Shown: positions 32,829 through 41,910, counted from the stretch's first letter. The stretch: DNA of 46,395 bases from DASSKK01 sp035690495 (GCA_035690495.1 DASSKK010000048.1:1-46395); one strand, 5' to 3'. Program-made: numbers and translations. Notes: generated by a model not told the origin, from the letters alone.

Positions 32829-34658
32829 ATGACCAAGGTGCTGTCCGCCGTCGCCTGGCCGTACGCCAACGGCCCGCGCCACATCGGCCACGTGGCCGGT
32901 TTCGGCGTGCCCTCCGACGTGTTCAGCAGGTACATGCGGATGGCCGGGCACGACGTACTCATGGTCTCCGGCACCGACGAGCACGGCACCCCGATCCTGG
33001 TCGCGGCAGACAAGGAGGGCGTGTCAGCGCGCGATCTCGCGGACAAGAACAACGCCGTGATCGTCCAGGATCTCGTCGACCTCGGGCTCTCCTACGACCT
33101 GTTCACGCGCACCACGACGGGCAACCACTACCGCGTCGTCCAGGACCTGTTCGCCGGCGTGCTCCGCAACGGCTACATGGTGGAGCGCACGACGAAGGGC
33201 GCGATCTCGCCGTCGACCGGCCGGACCCTCCCGGACCGCTACATCGAGGGCACCTGCCCGATCTGCGGGTACGCCGAGGCGCGCGGCGACCAGTGCGACA
33301 ACTGCACCAACCAGCTCGACCCCACCGACCTGATCGACCCGCGGTCGAGGATCAACGGCGAGGTGCCGGAGTTCGTCGAGACCCAGCACTTCTTCCTCGA
33401 CCTCCCGGCGCTGGCCGACGCGCTCACGTCGTATCTCGAGGGCCGAGACGCGTCCGGCACCTGGCGGCCCAACGTCATCAAGTTCTCGCTGAACCTGGTC
33501 GAGGACCTCAGGCCGAGGGCGATGACTCGCGACCTCGACTGGGGCATCCCGGTGCCGGTGGACGGCTGGCGGGACAACCCTGCCAAGCGGATGTACGTCT
33601 GGTTCGACGCGGTGATCGGCTACCTGTCGGCGTCGATCGAGTGGGCGCGCCGCTCTGCCGACTCCCGGGGAAGCGAGCCGGAGAAGTGGCGGGAGTGGTG
33701 GAACGACGCCGGAACGCTGTCCTACTACTTCATGGGCAAGGACAACATCGTCTTCCACTCGCTGATCTGGCCCGCCGAGCTGCTGGCGTACGACGGACGC
33801 GGCTCGCGCGGTGGCGAGCCGGGGGAGTACGGCGAGCTGCAGCTGCCCACCGAGGTGGTCTCCAGCGAGTACATGACCATGGAGAGCCGGCAGTTCTCCA
33901 CCAGTCGCGGCCACGTCATCCTGGTCGGCGACATGCTCGCCCGCTACCAGGCCGACGCGCTTCGGTACTACATCTGCGCGGCCGGCCCCGAGACCTCGGA
34001 CGCCGACTTCACCTGGTCGGACTTCGTGCAGCGCACCAACTCCGAGCTGGTCGCCGGCTGGGGCAACCTGGTCAACCGAACCGCGACGATGATCGCGAAG
34101 AACTTCGGCGAGATCCCGGTGGCGGGACCGCTGGCGCCGGAGGACCAGACGGTGCTGGACGTCGTACGTCGTGGCTTCGACACCGTCGGCGACCTGATCG
34201 GGAGGCAGCGGCTGCGCCAGGGCATCGCGGAGGCGATGCGGGTCGTGGGCGAGGTGAACAAGTACCTCACCGCCACCGAGCCCTACAAGATGAAGGCGCC
34301 GGAGCAGCGGGAGCGGCTCGGCACTGTGCTGCACGTGGCTGCCCAGTGCGTGCTCGACTGCAACACGATGCTGGCGCCGTTCTTGCCGTTCTCGGCCAAC
34401 CGGGTGTGGACGACGTTCGGCGGCGAGGAGCAGTTCATGCCGATGCCGCGCATCGAGCACGTCGAGGACCTCGATCCGGGCGAAGGCGCCTACCCCGAGG
34501 GCCACGTCTACCCGATCATCACCGGCGACTACTCGGGCACGCCGCGGTGGGAGCGTCGCCCCGTCCAGGTGGGCACCCCGGTCGCGAAGCCGGTGCCGGT
34601 CTTCACCAAGCTGGACCCCTCGGTGGTCGACGCCGAGCTGGCCCGGCTCGGCAGCTGA
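32829..34658 (+). CDS. metG: Methionyl-tRNA synthetase
   Basis: 609 residues. Charges tRNA-Met. Class I HIGH motif near 19-22 (PRHIGHVAGFG), the zinc knuckle CPICG....GDQCDNC near 141-158, and MYVWFDAVIGYLSASIEW in the active site are present. The second signature reads QFSTSRG near 358 in place of KMSKS, a variant known in this MetRS type. The anticodon-binding helical domain ends the protein; there is no C-terminal tRNA-binding domain. ATG 32829 has AGGA 9 bases upstream; a GTG two codons earlier is less well spaced. Confidence 0.95.
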   Translation: MTKVLSAVAWPYANGPRHIGHVAGFGVPSDVFSRYMRMAGHDVLMVSGTDEHGTPILVAADKEGVSARDLADKNNAVIVQDLVDLGLSYDLFTRTTTGNHYRVVQDLFAGVLRNGYMVERTTKGAISPSTGRTLPDRYIEGTCPICGYAEARGDQCDNCTNQLDPTDLIDPRSRINGEVPEFVETQHFFLDLPALADALTSYLEGRDASGTWRPNVIKFSLNLVEDLRPRAMTRDLDWGIPVPVDGWRDNPAKRMYVWFDAVIGYLSASIEWARRSADSRGSEPEKWREWWNDAGTLSYYFMGKDNIVFHSLIWPAELLAYDGRGSRGGEPGEYGELQLPTEVVSSEYMTMESRQFSTSRGHVILVGDMLARYQADALRYYICAAGPETSDADFTWSDFVQRTNSELVAGWGNLVNRTATMIAKNFGEIPVAGPLAPEDQTVLDVVRRGFDTVGDLIGRQRLRQGIAEAMRVVGEVNKYLTATEPYKMKAPEQRERLGTVLHVAAQCVLDCNTMLAPFLPFSANRVWTTFGGEEQFMPMPRIEHVEDLDPGEGAYPEGHVYPIITGDYSGTPRWERRPVQVGTPVAKPVPVFTKLDPSVVDAELARLGS

Positions 34659-34677
34659 GGTCTGGCACACTCCTGCC

Positions 34678-35166
34678 ATGCGTGTACACCTCGGTTCCGA
34701 CCACGCCGGGCTGGAGCTCAAGGAGCATCTGCTCGACTGGCTCGCCGGGCACGGACACGAAGCGGTCGACCACGGTCCGTACCTCTACGAACCGGACGAC
34801 GACTACCCGGTGTTCTGCCTGCGCGCGGCCGCGGCCGTCGCCGAGGAGCAGCGCGCCGGAACGCACTGCCTGGGCTTGGTGATCGGCGGCTCGGGGAACG
34901 GCGAGCAGATCGCGGCCAACAAGGTCGCCGGGATCCGCGCCGCCCTCGCATGGAGCGAGGAGACGGCACGCCTCGCTCGCCAGCACAACGACGCCAACGT
35001 CCTCTCCGTCGGTGGGCGGATGCACACGCTCACCGACATGACCCGCTTCGTCGAGGTGTTCTTGGAGACCGAGTTCAGCGGCGAGGCCCGGCACGCGCGG
35101 CGGATCGCGATGCTCGCCGAATACGAGCGGACCGGCGAGCTCCCGGATCCGGCGGACGATGCCTGA
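34678..35166 (+). CDS. rpiB: Ribose-5-phosphate isomerase B
   Basis: 162 residues. Interconverts ribose-5-phosphate and ribulose-5-phosphate. GSDHAGLELK near 6-15, GSGNGEQIAANK near 71-82 and RQHNDANVLSVGGR are family motifs. The catalytic base position holds Glu76, as in mycobacterial RpiB, where E. coli has Cys. The last codons overlap the start of the nei gene by 8 bp, and the same gene pair occurs in M. tuberculosis (Rv2465c-Rv2464c). Confidence 0.94.
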   Translation: MRVHLGSDHAGLELKEHLLDWLAGHGHEAVDHGPYLYEPDDDYPVFCLRAAAAVAEEQRAGTHCLGLVIGGSGNGEQIAANKVAGIRAALAWSEETARLARQHNDANVLSVGGRMHTLTDMTRFVEVFLETEFSGEARHARRIAMLAEYERTGELPDPADDA

Positions 35167-36001
35167 GGGACACACGCTGCACCGGCTCGCTGGCGCGCTC
35201 GACACGTGTTTCCGCGGACGTCCGGTCGCGGTCTCCAGCCCCCAGGGCCGGTTCGCCGACTCCGCACGGCTGCTCGACGGCAGCCGGGTCGAGGGCGCCG
35301 AGGCTTGGGGGAAGCACCTGTTCGTCGCGTTCGAGGGGGAGCGCTTCGTGCACGTCCACCTGGGCTTGATCGGCCACTTCGACGTGTACGGCGGGCCCGC
35401 AGCCCCTCCCGTCGGCGCGGTCCGGTTGCGACTGGCCTCGGCGCCGCCTGATCCGTCGTACGCCGACCTGCGGGGTGCGACCACGTGTGAGCTGGTCACC
35501 GCCGGGGGACGGGCCGGCGTGCTCGACCGGCTCGGTCCGGACCCGCTGCGCGACGACGCCGACTGGACCAGGGCCTGGGCCCGGATCAGCCGCAGCCGGG
35601 TGGCGATCGGCGCGCTGTTGATGGACCAGAGCGTCCTGGCCGGGGTCGGCAACGTCTACCGGGCAGAGCTGCTGTTCCGCCACCGCATCCATCCGCTGCG
35701 CCCCGGCAACACGCTCCGCCGCGGCCGGTTCGAGCAGATGTGGACCGACCTGGCCGGGCTCATGCACGACGGACTCACTACCGGGCGGATCGACACGGTC
35801 CGGGCCGAGCACACCCCTGAGGCGATGGGTCGGCCGCCGCGTGTCGACGACCACGGCGGGGAGGTCTACGTGTACCGGCGAGCCGGACAGCCCTGCCACG
35901 TGTGCGGTGCCAAGGTGCGCACCGAGCTTCTCGGCGGGCGAAACCTGTTCTGGTGCCCGAGGTGCCAGAAGAGGTTCCGATCCCGGTCGTCGTCATCGTG
36001 A
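35159..36001 (+). CDS. nei: Endonuclease VIII-type DNA glycosylase (Fpg/Nei)
   Basis: 280 residues. Removes oxidised bases and nicks the abasic site. The N-terminal M-P-E-G-H-T provides catalytic Pro2 and Glu3. The helix-two-turn-helix DQSVLAGVGNVYRAE and the C-terminal zinc finger (CHVCG, 17 or so residues, CPRCQ) are intact. The sequence is nearer to Nei than MutM (H-T-L-H-R-L-A after the PEG). It overlaps rpiB by 8 bp. A helical basic tail ends the protein. Confidence 0.93.
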   Translation: MPEGHTLHRLAGALDTCFRGRPVAVSSPQGRFADSARLLDGSRVEGAEAWGKHLFVAFEGERFVHVHLGLIGHFDVYGGPAAPPVGAVRLRLASAPPDPSYADLRGATTCELVTAGGRAGVLDRLGPDPLRDDADWTRAWARISRSRVAIGALLMDQSVLAGVGNVYRAELLFRHRIHPLRPGNTLRRGRFEQMWTDLAGLMHDGLTTGRIDTVRAEHTPEAMGRPPRVDDHGGEVYVYRRAGQPCHVCGAKVRTELLGGRNLFWCPRCQKRFRSRSSSS

Positions 36002-36060
36002 GAGACGAGCGGTTCGGTACACGTTCGGGAAACCGGGGCGGGGCTTCGGTCCCGGCCACT

Positions 36061-37191
36061 ATGGTCGTGCCTGTGGTCGCTGCTTCCCACTACGATCGCC
36101 TGACGGGCGCCCCGCCCCGCCGGGCCCTGGCGCGTCGCTGGAGTCTGACGGTGCGCCGGCTGCGCAACGCCGAGGTGACCTGGGTACTCGCCCTCGGTGC
36201 GCTGGCGGTGCTGCTCGGGCTGGGGCTCTACCGCTTCCCGCTGAGCATGCCGGTGTCCTCGATCGTGATCACCGCGGTGATCGCGAACCTCGTGCTCAGT
36301 CCACGCACGCTGCCGTGGTTCGTGGTGTTCGTGCTCGCGGTGATCGTCCTGGTGGTGGCGCTGTCCGACAGCAGCCAGATCGACGGTCGCAGGATCGGCG
36401 AGATCATCGTCGGTTTCGCGATCTGCCTGATCATCCTGGTCGCCTCCTTCCGGAGGTCCCGGTTGGGGGTGGCGGGTTCCCGCGGGGAGTCGATGCTGGT
36501 CGACCTGCGGGACCGGATCACCAAGCAGGCCCGGATCCCCCGCCTTCCGGACAACTGGTACGTCGAGGCGGTGATGCGCTCGGCCGGCGGCTCGTCGTTC
36601 GCCGGGGACTTCCTGGTCGCCGCCAAGTCCCACGACGGACGGCTGCTCCAGGTCGCCGTCGTCGACGTCTCAGGCAAGGGCGAGCAGGCCGGCACCCGGT
36701 CTCTGCTGCTGTCAGGGGCGTTCGGTGGGCTGCTGGCCGCGATGCCTTCGGCCGGGTTCCTGCCGGCCGCCAACGACTACCTGCTGCGACAGGACTGGGG
36801 CGAGGGGTTCGCCACGGCCGTCCACATGGCGATCGACCTGGAGACGGGCGACTTCGAGCTGAGGTCGGCCGGTCACCCGCCGGCCGTGCAGCTGCATGCC
36901 GGCTCCGGCCGGTGGGGCATCCACGAGGCGGACGGACCCGTCCTTGGCCTGATCAAGGATGCGCAGTTCCCCGCGGTCACCGGCAGCGTGCAGCGCGGGG
37001 ACGCGTTGCTGCTGTTCACCGACGGCCTCGTCGAGACGCCGCAGCGTGACATCGCCCAGGGCATCGACAGGCTGCTGGGTCAGGCGGAGCGGCTGTTGCG
37101 TGGCGGCTTCGAGCACGGGGCCCGACGGCTGATCGACCGGCTCGACTCTGCCAACGACGACAAGGCGCTGCTGCTCCTGCACCGCCGCTGA
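36061..37191 (+). CDS. Membrane-bound PP2C/SpoIIE-type phosphatase
   Basis: 376 residues. Four membrane spans lie in the first 140 residues (ALGALAVLLGLGLY, SIVITAVIANLVL, VFVLAVIVLVVAL, IIVGFAICLIILVAS). The SpoIIE/RsbU phosphatase domain follows: AGDFLVAA, VVDVSGKG, AGHPP, LLLFTDGLVE and a final DD, all metal-binding acids present. It likely removes phosphate from an anti-anti-sigma factor, but no partner gene is nearby. ATG 36061 is chosen; GTG codons two and four codons on are possible. It starts 60 bp after nei. Confidence 0.88.
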   Translation: MVVPVVAASHYDRLTGAPPRRALARRWSLTVRRLRNAEVTWVLALGALAVLLGLGLYRFPLSMPVSSIVITAVIANLVLSPRTLPWFVVFVLAVIVLVVALSDSSQIDGRRIGEIIVGFAICLIILVASFRRSRLGVAGSRGESMLVDLRDRITKQARIPRLPDNWYVEAVMRSAGGSSFAGDFLVAAKSHDGRLLQVAVVDVSGKGEQAGTRSLLLSGAFGGLLAAMPSAGFLPAANDYLLRQDWGEGFATAVHMAIDLETGDFELRSAGHPPAVQLHAGSGRWGIHEADGPVLGLIKDAQFPAVTGSVQRGDALLLFTDGLVETPQRDIAQGIDRLLGQAERLLRGGFEHGARRLIDRLDSANDDKALLLLHRR

Positions 37192-37208
37192 CCTCGGCCC
37201 GGACGCCG

Positions 37209-37269
37209 CAACCGGTCAGGTGACCGGTTGGGACCTGGTCTGAACGGTCGACGACGTCGCAACCGGTCA
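37209..37269. terminator. Hairpin after the phosphatase gene, with an extra half-site
   Basis: CAACCGGTCA (37209-37218) and TGACCGGTTG (37221-37230) form a perfect 10-bp stem with a 2-base loop, 17 bp past the stop. A third copy of CAACCGGTCA lies at 37260-37269. The first two may be a terminator; the extra copy is unexplained. Confidence 0.5.
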
Positions 37270-37297
37270 CATGAACACTTTCGATCGGCTGACTCGG

Positions 37298-37368
37298 AGC
37301 GGATGACGGGAATCGAACCCGCGTAGCTAGTTTGGAAGACTAGGGCTCTACCATTGAGCTACATCCGC
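37298..37368 (-). tRNA. tRNA-Gly(TCC)
   Basis: 71 bases on the minus strand. Acceptor GCGGATG pairs with CATCCGC; D-arm GCTCAATGGTAGAGC; anticodon loop CTTCCAA with anticodon TCC (GGA codons); T-arm GCGGGTTCGATTCCCGT. CCA is not encoded. All stems pair. Confidence 0.96.
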
Positions 37369-37474
37369 CTGGGACCGACGCCTACGCACCGTCCGCACGC
37401 CAATGGTGTCACAGACGGCGATTCGTCTGAGATCGCGGTCCCGCGCCCACGGTGCCGTGCCCACGGACCGACGA

Positions 37475-37504
37475 TTACAGGTGGGTCCGCCTGTCGACTA
37501 GACT
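37475..37504 (+). promoter_or_regulatory. Probable promoter of tRNA-Pro
   Basis: TTACAG (37475-37480), an 18-bp spacer and TAGACT (37499-37504) fit a housekeeping promoter. Transcription would begin about 25 bp before the tRNA. Confidence 0.45.
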
Positions 37505-37535
37505 TCCCAAGGCGCGGCCTGCGCGGCCGATCCAC

Positions 37536-37608
37536 CGGGGCGTAGCGTAGTGGCTAGCGCGCCTGCTTTGGGAGCAGGAGACCGCAGGTTCGAGTCCTGT
37601 CGCCCCGA
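37536..37608 (+). tRNA. tRNA-Pro(TGG)
   Basis: 73 bases. Acceptor CGGGGCG pairs with CGCCCCG; anticodon stem CCTGC/GCAGG around loop TTTGGGA, anticodon TGG (CCA codons); T-arm GCAGGTTCGAGTCCTGT. CCA is not encoded. It lies 45 bp upstream of tig on the same strand and may share its transcript. Confidence 0.96.
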
Positions 37609-37652
37609 CTGCCATCTTGCCGACTGCCACCCGATACCAAGGAGACCCACCT

Positions 37653-39050
37653 GTGAAGAGCGCCGTCGAGACTTTGAGCCCGACCCGGGCCAAGCTCACC
37701 GTCGAGGTGCCCTTCGAGGAGCTCAAGCCGAGCCTCGACGCGGCGTACAAGAAGATCGCCCAGCAGATCAACATCCCCGGCTTCCGCCGGGGCAAGGTAC
37801 CGCCGCAGATCATCGACCGCCAGATCGGTCGCGGCGCGGTGCTGGACCAGGCGATCAACGACGCGCTGCCCAACTTTTACGTCGAGGCGTTGCGGTCCAA
37901 CGAGCTCGAACCGCTGGCCCAGCCCGAGGTGGACATCACCAAGCTGGAGGACAACCAGCTGATCGAGTTCACCGCCGAGGTCGACGTCAAGCCGGAGATC
38001 GAACTGCCCGACTACGGCGGGCTCGAAGTGAGCGTCGAGGACCTGGCCGTCACCGACCAGGACGTCGAGGAGCAGGTCCAGCACCTGCGCGAGCGGTTCG
38101 CGACGCTCACCGACGTGGACCGTGCCGCCGCGGAGGGCGACTTCGTGGTGATGGACCTCACGGCCCGCCAGGGCGGCGAGGTCCTCGAGGGCGCCGAGGT
38201 GAGCGGCATGAGCTACCAGGTGGGCGGCGGCACCATGCTCGAGGGGCTCGACGAGGCGCTGCTGGGGATGGCCGCCGGGGACACCAAGACGTTCACCAGC
38301 ACGCTGCTCGGCGGCGACCAGTCCGGCACGGAGGCCGATGTGGAGGTCGGCGTCTCGGCGGTCAAGGAGCAGGACCTGCCCGAGCTCGACGAGGACTTCG
38401 TCGCGACCGCCTCGGAGTTCGACACGATCGACGAGCTGACCGCCGACATCCGCACGCGCCTCGAGCGAGGCAAGCGGCTGGAGCAGGCGAGCGAGGCACG
38501 CGATGCGGTGTTGGAGAAGCTGCTCGACCTCGTCGAGATCCCCCTGCCCGACGGGGTCGTCGCCGAGGAGCTGTCTGGGCGCAAGCAGACCGTCGAGCAG
38601 CAGCTGGCGATGGCGGGGATGACCATGGAGGCCTATCTGGACTCCGAGAAGCAGACCGTCGACGAGTTCGAGGCGGATCTGGAGAAGCGGGTGCGCGAGG
38701 CCGTCGCCGCCCAGTTCGTGCTCGACCAGGTCGCCAAGAAGGAGCAGGTCAGCGTCCAGGAGGGCGAGCTGCAGGAGCACCTGCTGCGCCGGGCCCAGCA
38801 GTCCGGGCAGAACCCGCAGGAGTTCATCCAGCACATGGTCGAGCACAACCACATCCCCGAGATGGTCGCCGAGGTCGTGCGTGGCAAGGCTCTGGCGCTC
38901 ATCGTCGAGAAGGCGTTGGTCACCGACGCGTCCGGCAACCACGTGGAGCTGGCGCTGCTCCGGCCCGACGGCACCATAGGCGAGCCCGAGGAGGCTCAGC
39001 CCGATGTCGTCGAGGACTCTGAACCCGCCGAGGCGCAGTCGACCACCTGA
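37653..39050 (+). CDS. tig: Trigger factor (ribosome-associated chaperone, PPIase)
   Basis: 465 residues. Binds the ribosome exit tunnel and helps nascent chains fold. The ribosome-binding segment GFRRGKVP near 45-52 is intact. The FKBP-type PPIase domain (about 150-240) and the long C-terminal helical arms follow. The acidic tail (about 440-465) is typical of actinobacteria. GTG 37653 follows AAGGAG at 37639-37644. It precedes clpP1-clpP2-clpX, the classical order. Confidence 0.95.
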   Translation: MKSAVETLSPTRAKLTVEVPFEELKPSLDAAYKKIAQQINIPGFRRGKVPPQIIDRQIGRGAVLDQAINDALPNFYVEALRSNELEPLAQPEVDITKLEDNQLIEFTAEVDVKPEIELPDYGGLEVSVEDLAVTDQDVEEQVQHLRERFATLTDVDRAAAEGDFVVMDLTARQGGEVLEGAEVSGMSYQVGGGTMLEGLDEALLGMAAGDTKTFTSTLLGGDQSGTEADVEVGVSAVKEQDLPELDEDFVATASEFDTIDELTADIRTRLERGKRLEQASEARDAVLEKLLDLVEIPLPDGVVAEELSGRKQTVEQQLAMAGMTMEAYLDSEKQTVDEFEADLEKRVREAVAAQFVLDQVAKKEQVSVQEGELQEHLLRRAQQSGQNPQEFIQHMVEHNHIPEMVAEVVRGKALALIVEKALVTDASGNHVELALLRPDGTIGEPEEAQPDVVEDSEPAEAQSTT

Positions 39051-39087
39051 CACCACGGGGCTGATCATGCTCGCCGTCCGAGGAGTC

Positions 39088-39101
39088 CGCTGAGCGCGAA
39101 C
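39088..39101 (-). promoter_or_regulatory. Possible ClgR box upstream of clpP1
   Basis: On the minus strand the site reads GTTCGC-GCTCA-GCG, which fits the GTTCGC-N5-GCG motif described for the ClgR activator of clp genes in Streptomyces. It lies about 50 bp before the likely clpP1 start. A single match of this length could be chance. Confidence 0.4.
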
Positions 39102-39152
39102 ATCGCCCGGTTGCCCGTGGAAGCGCTGCAGGTTCCGGCTAGGGTCGGGATC

Positions 39153-39788
39153 GTGCCTGACAACAGCGAAACCCAGAACCCCTCGATGCTCGAGGCCACA
39201 GGGGCCTACGGTCTCGACGACCACATCTACCAGCGGCTGCTCAGGGAGCGCATCGTCTTCCTCGGGTCCGAGGTCAAGGACCAGAACGCGAACGCGATCT
39301 GCGCCCAGATGCTGCTGCTCAACGCCGAGAACCCCGACGCGGACATCTTCTTGTACATCAACAGCCCGGGCGGCTCGGTGGACGCCGGGATGGCGATCTA
39401 CGACACGATGAACTACATCTCCAACGATGTGGCCACGGTCGGCATGGGGCTGGCGGCGTCGATGGGGCAGTTCCTGCTCTGCGCGGGGGCAAAGGGCAAG
39501 CGGTACGCCCTTCCCCACGCACGGATCCTGATGCACCAGCCGCTGGGCGGCATGGGCGGCTCCGCCTCCGACATCAAGATCCAGGCCCAGCAGTCGCTGC
39601 ACATCAAGCAGGTGCTGTTCAAGCTGATCAGCGAGCACACCGGCCAGGCACTGGAGCAGGTCGAGGCCGACGCGGACCGGGACCGCTGGTTCACCGCCGA
39701 GCAGGCGCTCGAGTACGGCTTCATCGACAAGGTGGTCGCCCACGCAGGCCAGGTGGCCGACGAGGGTCGCCCCGCGCAGGACAAGTGA
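39153..39788 (+). CDS. clpP1: ATP-dependent Clp protease proteolytic subunit 1
   Basis: 211 residues. Catalytic triad Ser103 (AASMGQ), His128 (LMHQPL) and Asp177 (ADRDRW) are in place. The protein forms mixed rings with ClpP2 in actinobacteria. GTG 39153 gives the usual N-terminal propeptide length; an ATG at 39111 is less likely since it would lie over the region just after the ClgR-like box. The stop is 7 bp from the clpP2 start. Confidence 0.93.
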   Translation: MPDNSETQNPSMLEATGAYGLDDHIYQRLLRERIVFLGSEVKDQNANAICAQMLLLNAENPDADIFLYINSPGGSVDAGMAIYDTMNYISNDVATVGMGLAASMGQFLLCAGAKGKRYALPHARILMHQPLGGMGGSASDIKIQAQQSLHIKQVLFKLISEHTGQALEQVEADADRDRWFTAEQALEYGFIDKVVAHAGQVADEGRPAQDK

Positions 39789-39795
39789 GGACATC

Positions 39796-40488
39796 ATGAC
39801 CAGCACCCACATCCCCGGACTCTCCGGCTTGTCGACCGGGACGGCCGGCGCACCGGGCGGGGTTCCGCTCTCCCCGTCGATGAACTACTACATCCCGCAG
39901 TGGGAGGAGCGCACGTCGTACGGCTATCGGCGCATCGACCCCTACGCCAAGCTGTTCGAGGAGCGGATCATCTTCCTCGGCACCCCGATCTCCGACGACA
40001 TCGCCAACGCGGTGATGGCGCAGCTGCTGTGCCTGCAGCAGATGGACCCGGACCGGGAGATCAACATCTACATCAACTCCCCGGGCGGCTCGTTCACTGC
40101 GATGACCGCGATCTACGACACCATGCGGTTCCTCAAGCCCGACATCCAGACCGTGTGCCTCGGCCAGGCCGCGTCCGCGGCGGCCGTGCTGCTGGCGGCC
40201 GGGACTCCGGGAAAGCGGATGGCGCTCCCGAACAGCCGGATCCTGATCCACCAGCCCTACACCGAGGGCACCTACGGTCAGGCCTCCGACATCGAGATCC
40301 AGGCCAATGAGATCCTGCGGATGCGCGAGCTGCTCGAGACGATGATCGCCGAGCAGACGGGCAAGACCCAGGAGCAGGTCAGCCAGGACATCGATCGCGA
40401 CAAGATCCTCACGGCCGAGGGTGCCGTCGAGTACGGTCTGATCGATGCGATCCTTGGTTCGCTGAAGGAGTCGGTCACGGTGTCGTGA
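39796..40488 (+). CDS. clpP2: ATP-dependent Clp protease proteolytic subunit 2
   Basis: 230 residues. Ser127 (GQAASAAA), His152 (LIHQPY) and Asp202 (DIDRDK) form the triad. The N-terminal 40 residues (Gly/Ser/Thr-rich) are a propeptide longer than that of ClpP1. It is co-transcribed with clpP1, 7 bp apart. ClpP1 and ClpP2 are both needed for an active enzyme in mycobacteria, and docking of ClpX occurs on the ClpP2 face. Confidence 0.95.
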   Translation: MTSTHIPGLSGLSTGTAGAPGGVPLSPSMNYYIPQWEERTSYGYRRIDPYAKLFEERIIFLGTPISDDIANAVMAQLLCLQQMDPDREINIYINSPGGSFTAMTAIYDTMRFLKPDIQTVCLGQAASAAAVLLAAGTPGKRMALPNSRILIHQPYTEGTYGQASDIEIQANEILRMRELLETMIAEQTGKTQEQVSQDIDRDKILTAEGAVEYGLIDAILGSLKESVTVS

Positions 40489-40537
40489 GCGCTCGAGCAG
40501 CGTGGCAGGCACCCCGTGGTCCTCGCAGTCGTCGTGT

Positions 40538-40565
40538 CCCCATCCCATTTGGGGGCGGGACGGGG
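40538..40565 (+). terminator. Imperfect hairpin between clpP2 and clpX
   Basis: CCCC-A-TCCC (40538-40546) pairs with GGGA-C-GGGG (40557-40565) around a 10-base loop. It may attenuate read-through from clpP2 and separate clpX into its own transcript. No T-run. Confidence 0.4.
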
Positions 40566-40635
40566 TACCTTCAAGGTCACAGTCAGATGCAAGCAGCCGG
40601 CGCTGGACCGGCCCGAGTCGTGAGGAGTCGTGCCT

Positions 40636-41910
40636 GTGGCACGCATCGGTGACGGAGGCGATCTGCTGAAGTGCTCGTTCTGCGGGAAGAGCCAGAAGCA
40701 GGTCAAGAAGCTCATCGCGGGTCCGGGTGTCTACATCTGCGACGAGTGCATCGACCTGTGCAACGAGATCATCGAGGAGGAGCTCAGCGAGGGCTCTGAG
40801 GGGGAGCTGACCGAACTCCCGAAGCCCCGGGAGATCGTCGACTTCCTGAACTCATACGTGGTGGGACAGGAGACCGCCAAGAAGGCACTGGCGGTGGCGG
40901 TCTACAACCATTACAAGCGGGTGCAGGCGGGAGTCGGCGGCCGGCACAAGCAGGACGAGCTCGTCGAGCTGGCCAAGTCGAACATCTTGGTGATCGGCCC
41001 CACGGGCTGCGGCAAGACCTATCTGGCCCAGACGCTGGCGCGGATGCTCAACGTGCCGTTCGCGATCGCCGACGCCACCGCGCTGACCGAGGCGGGCTAC
41101 GTCGGCGAGGACGTCGAGAACATCCTTCTCAAGCTGATCCAGGCCGCCGACTACGACGTCAAGAAGGCCGAGACCGGCATCATCTACATCGATGAGATCG
41201 ACAAGGTGGCCCGCAAGGCAGAGAACCCCTCGATCACCCGCGACGTGTCGGGGGAGGGCGTCCAGCAGGCGCTGCTGAAGATCCTCGAGGGCACCACCGC
41301 GTCGGTGCCTCCGCAGGGTGGCCGCAAGCATCCGCACCAGGAGTTCATCCAGATCGACACCACGAACATCTTGTTCATCGTCGGTGGGGCGTTCTCGGGA
41401 CTGGAACACATCGTCGAGCAGCGGATCGGGAAGAAGACGCTGGGGTTCGGGGCCACGCTGCCCAGCAAGCAGGAGCGGGATCTGGACCAGATCTTCTCCG
41501 AGGTGATGCCCGAGGACCTGCTCAAGTTCGGCCTGATCCCCGAGTTCGTCGGCAGGCTGCCGGTGCTGGCCACGGTGGACAAGCTCAACCGCGAGTCGCT
41601 CGTGCAGATCCTCACCGAGCCCCGCAACGCGCTGGTCAAGCAGTATCAGAAGCTCTTCGATCTCGACGGGGTCGAGCTGGAGTTCACCGCCGACGCCGTC
41701 GACGCGGTCGCCGACCTGGCGATGGTGCGCGGCACCGGTGCTCGCGGGCTGCGCGCGATCATCGAGGAAGTCCTGCTGCACGTGATGTACGACGTGCCCT
41801 CCCGTGAGGACGTGGCCAAGGTCGTGGTGACCGACGAGGTGGTCCGCGACAACGTGAACCCGACCCTGGTGCCGCGCGAGCCCGAGGCGAAGAAGAAGAA
41901 GTCCGCCTGA
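40636..41910 (+). CDS. clpX: ClpX ATPase, specificity subunit of Clp protease
   Basis: 424 residues. The N-terminal zinc-binding domain has Cys13, Cys16, Cys35 and Cys38. AAA+ motifs: GPTGCGKT near 121-128, IIYIDEIDK (Walker B), and the sensor arginines in the C-terminal part. The ClpP-contact loop reads L-G-F (near KKTLGFGA). It unfolds substrates and feeds them to ClpP1P2. The GTG at 40636 is chosen because the family begins M-A-R-I-G-D-G-G-D and GAGGAG lies 8 bp upstream; GTG 40630 is too close. The C-terminus ends in lysines (AKKKKSA). Confidence 0.96.
   Translation: MARIGDGGDLLKCSFCGKSQKQVKKLIAGPGVYICDECIDLCNEIIEEELSEGSEGELTELPKPREIVDFLNSYVVGQETAKKALAVAVYNHYKRVQAGVGGRHKQDELVELAKSNILVIGPTGCGKTYLAQTLARMLNVPFAIADATALTEAGYVGEDVENILLKLIQAADYDVKKAETGIIYIDEIDKVARKAENPSITRDVSGEGVQQALLKILEGTTASVPPQGGRKHPHQEFIQIDTTNILFIVGGAFSGLEHIVEQRIGKKTLGFGATLPSKQERDLDQIFSEVMPEDLLKFGLIPEFVGRLPVLATVDKLNRESLVQILTEPRNALVKQYQKLFDLDGVELEFTADAVDAVADLAMVRGTGARGLRAIIEEVLLHVMYDVPSREDVAKVVVTDEVVRDNVNPTLVPREPEAKKKKSA

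Noticed and set aside
32829..34658. Loss of the KMSKS motif in MetG as a sign of inactivation
   Set aside because: FSTSR at this place is a known variant in this MetRS type and the rest of the active site is intact.
37554..39812. 752-codon open frame on the minus strand across tig and clpP1
   Set aside because: A codon-bias shadow of two certain genes; the translation has no family pattern and crosses tRNA-Pro.
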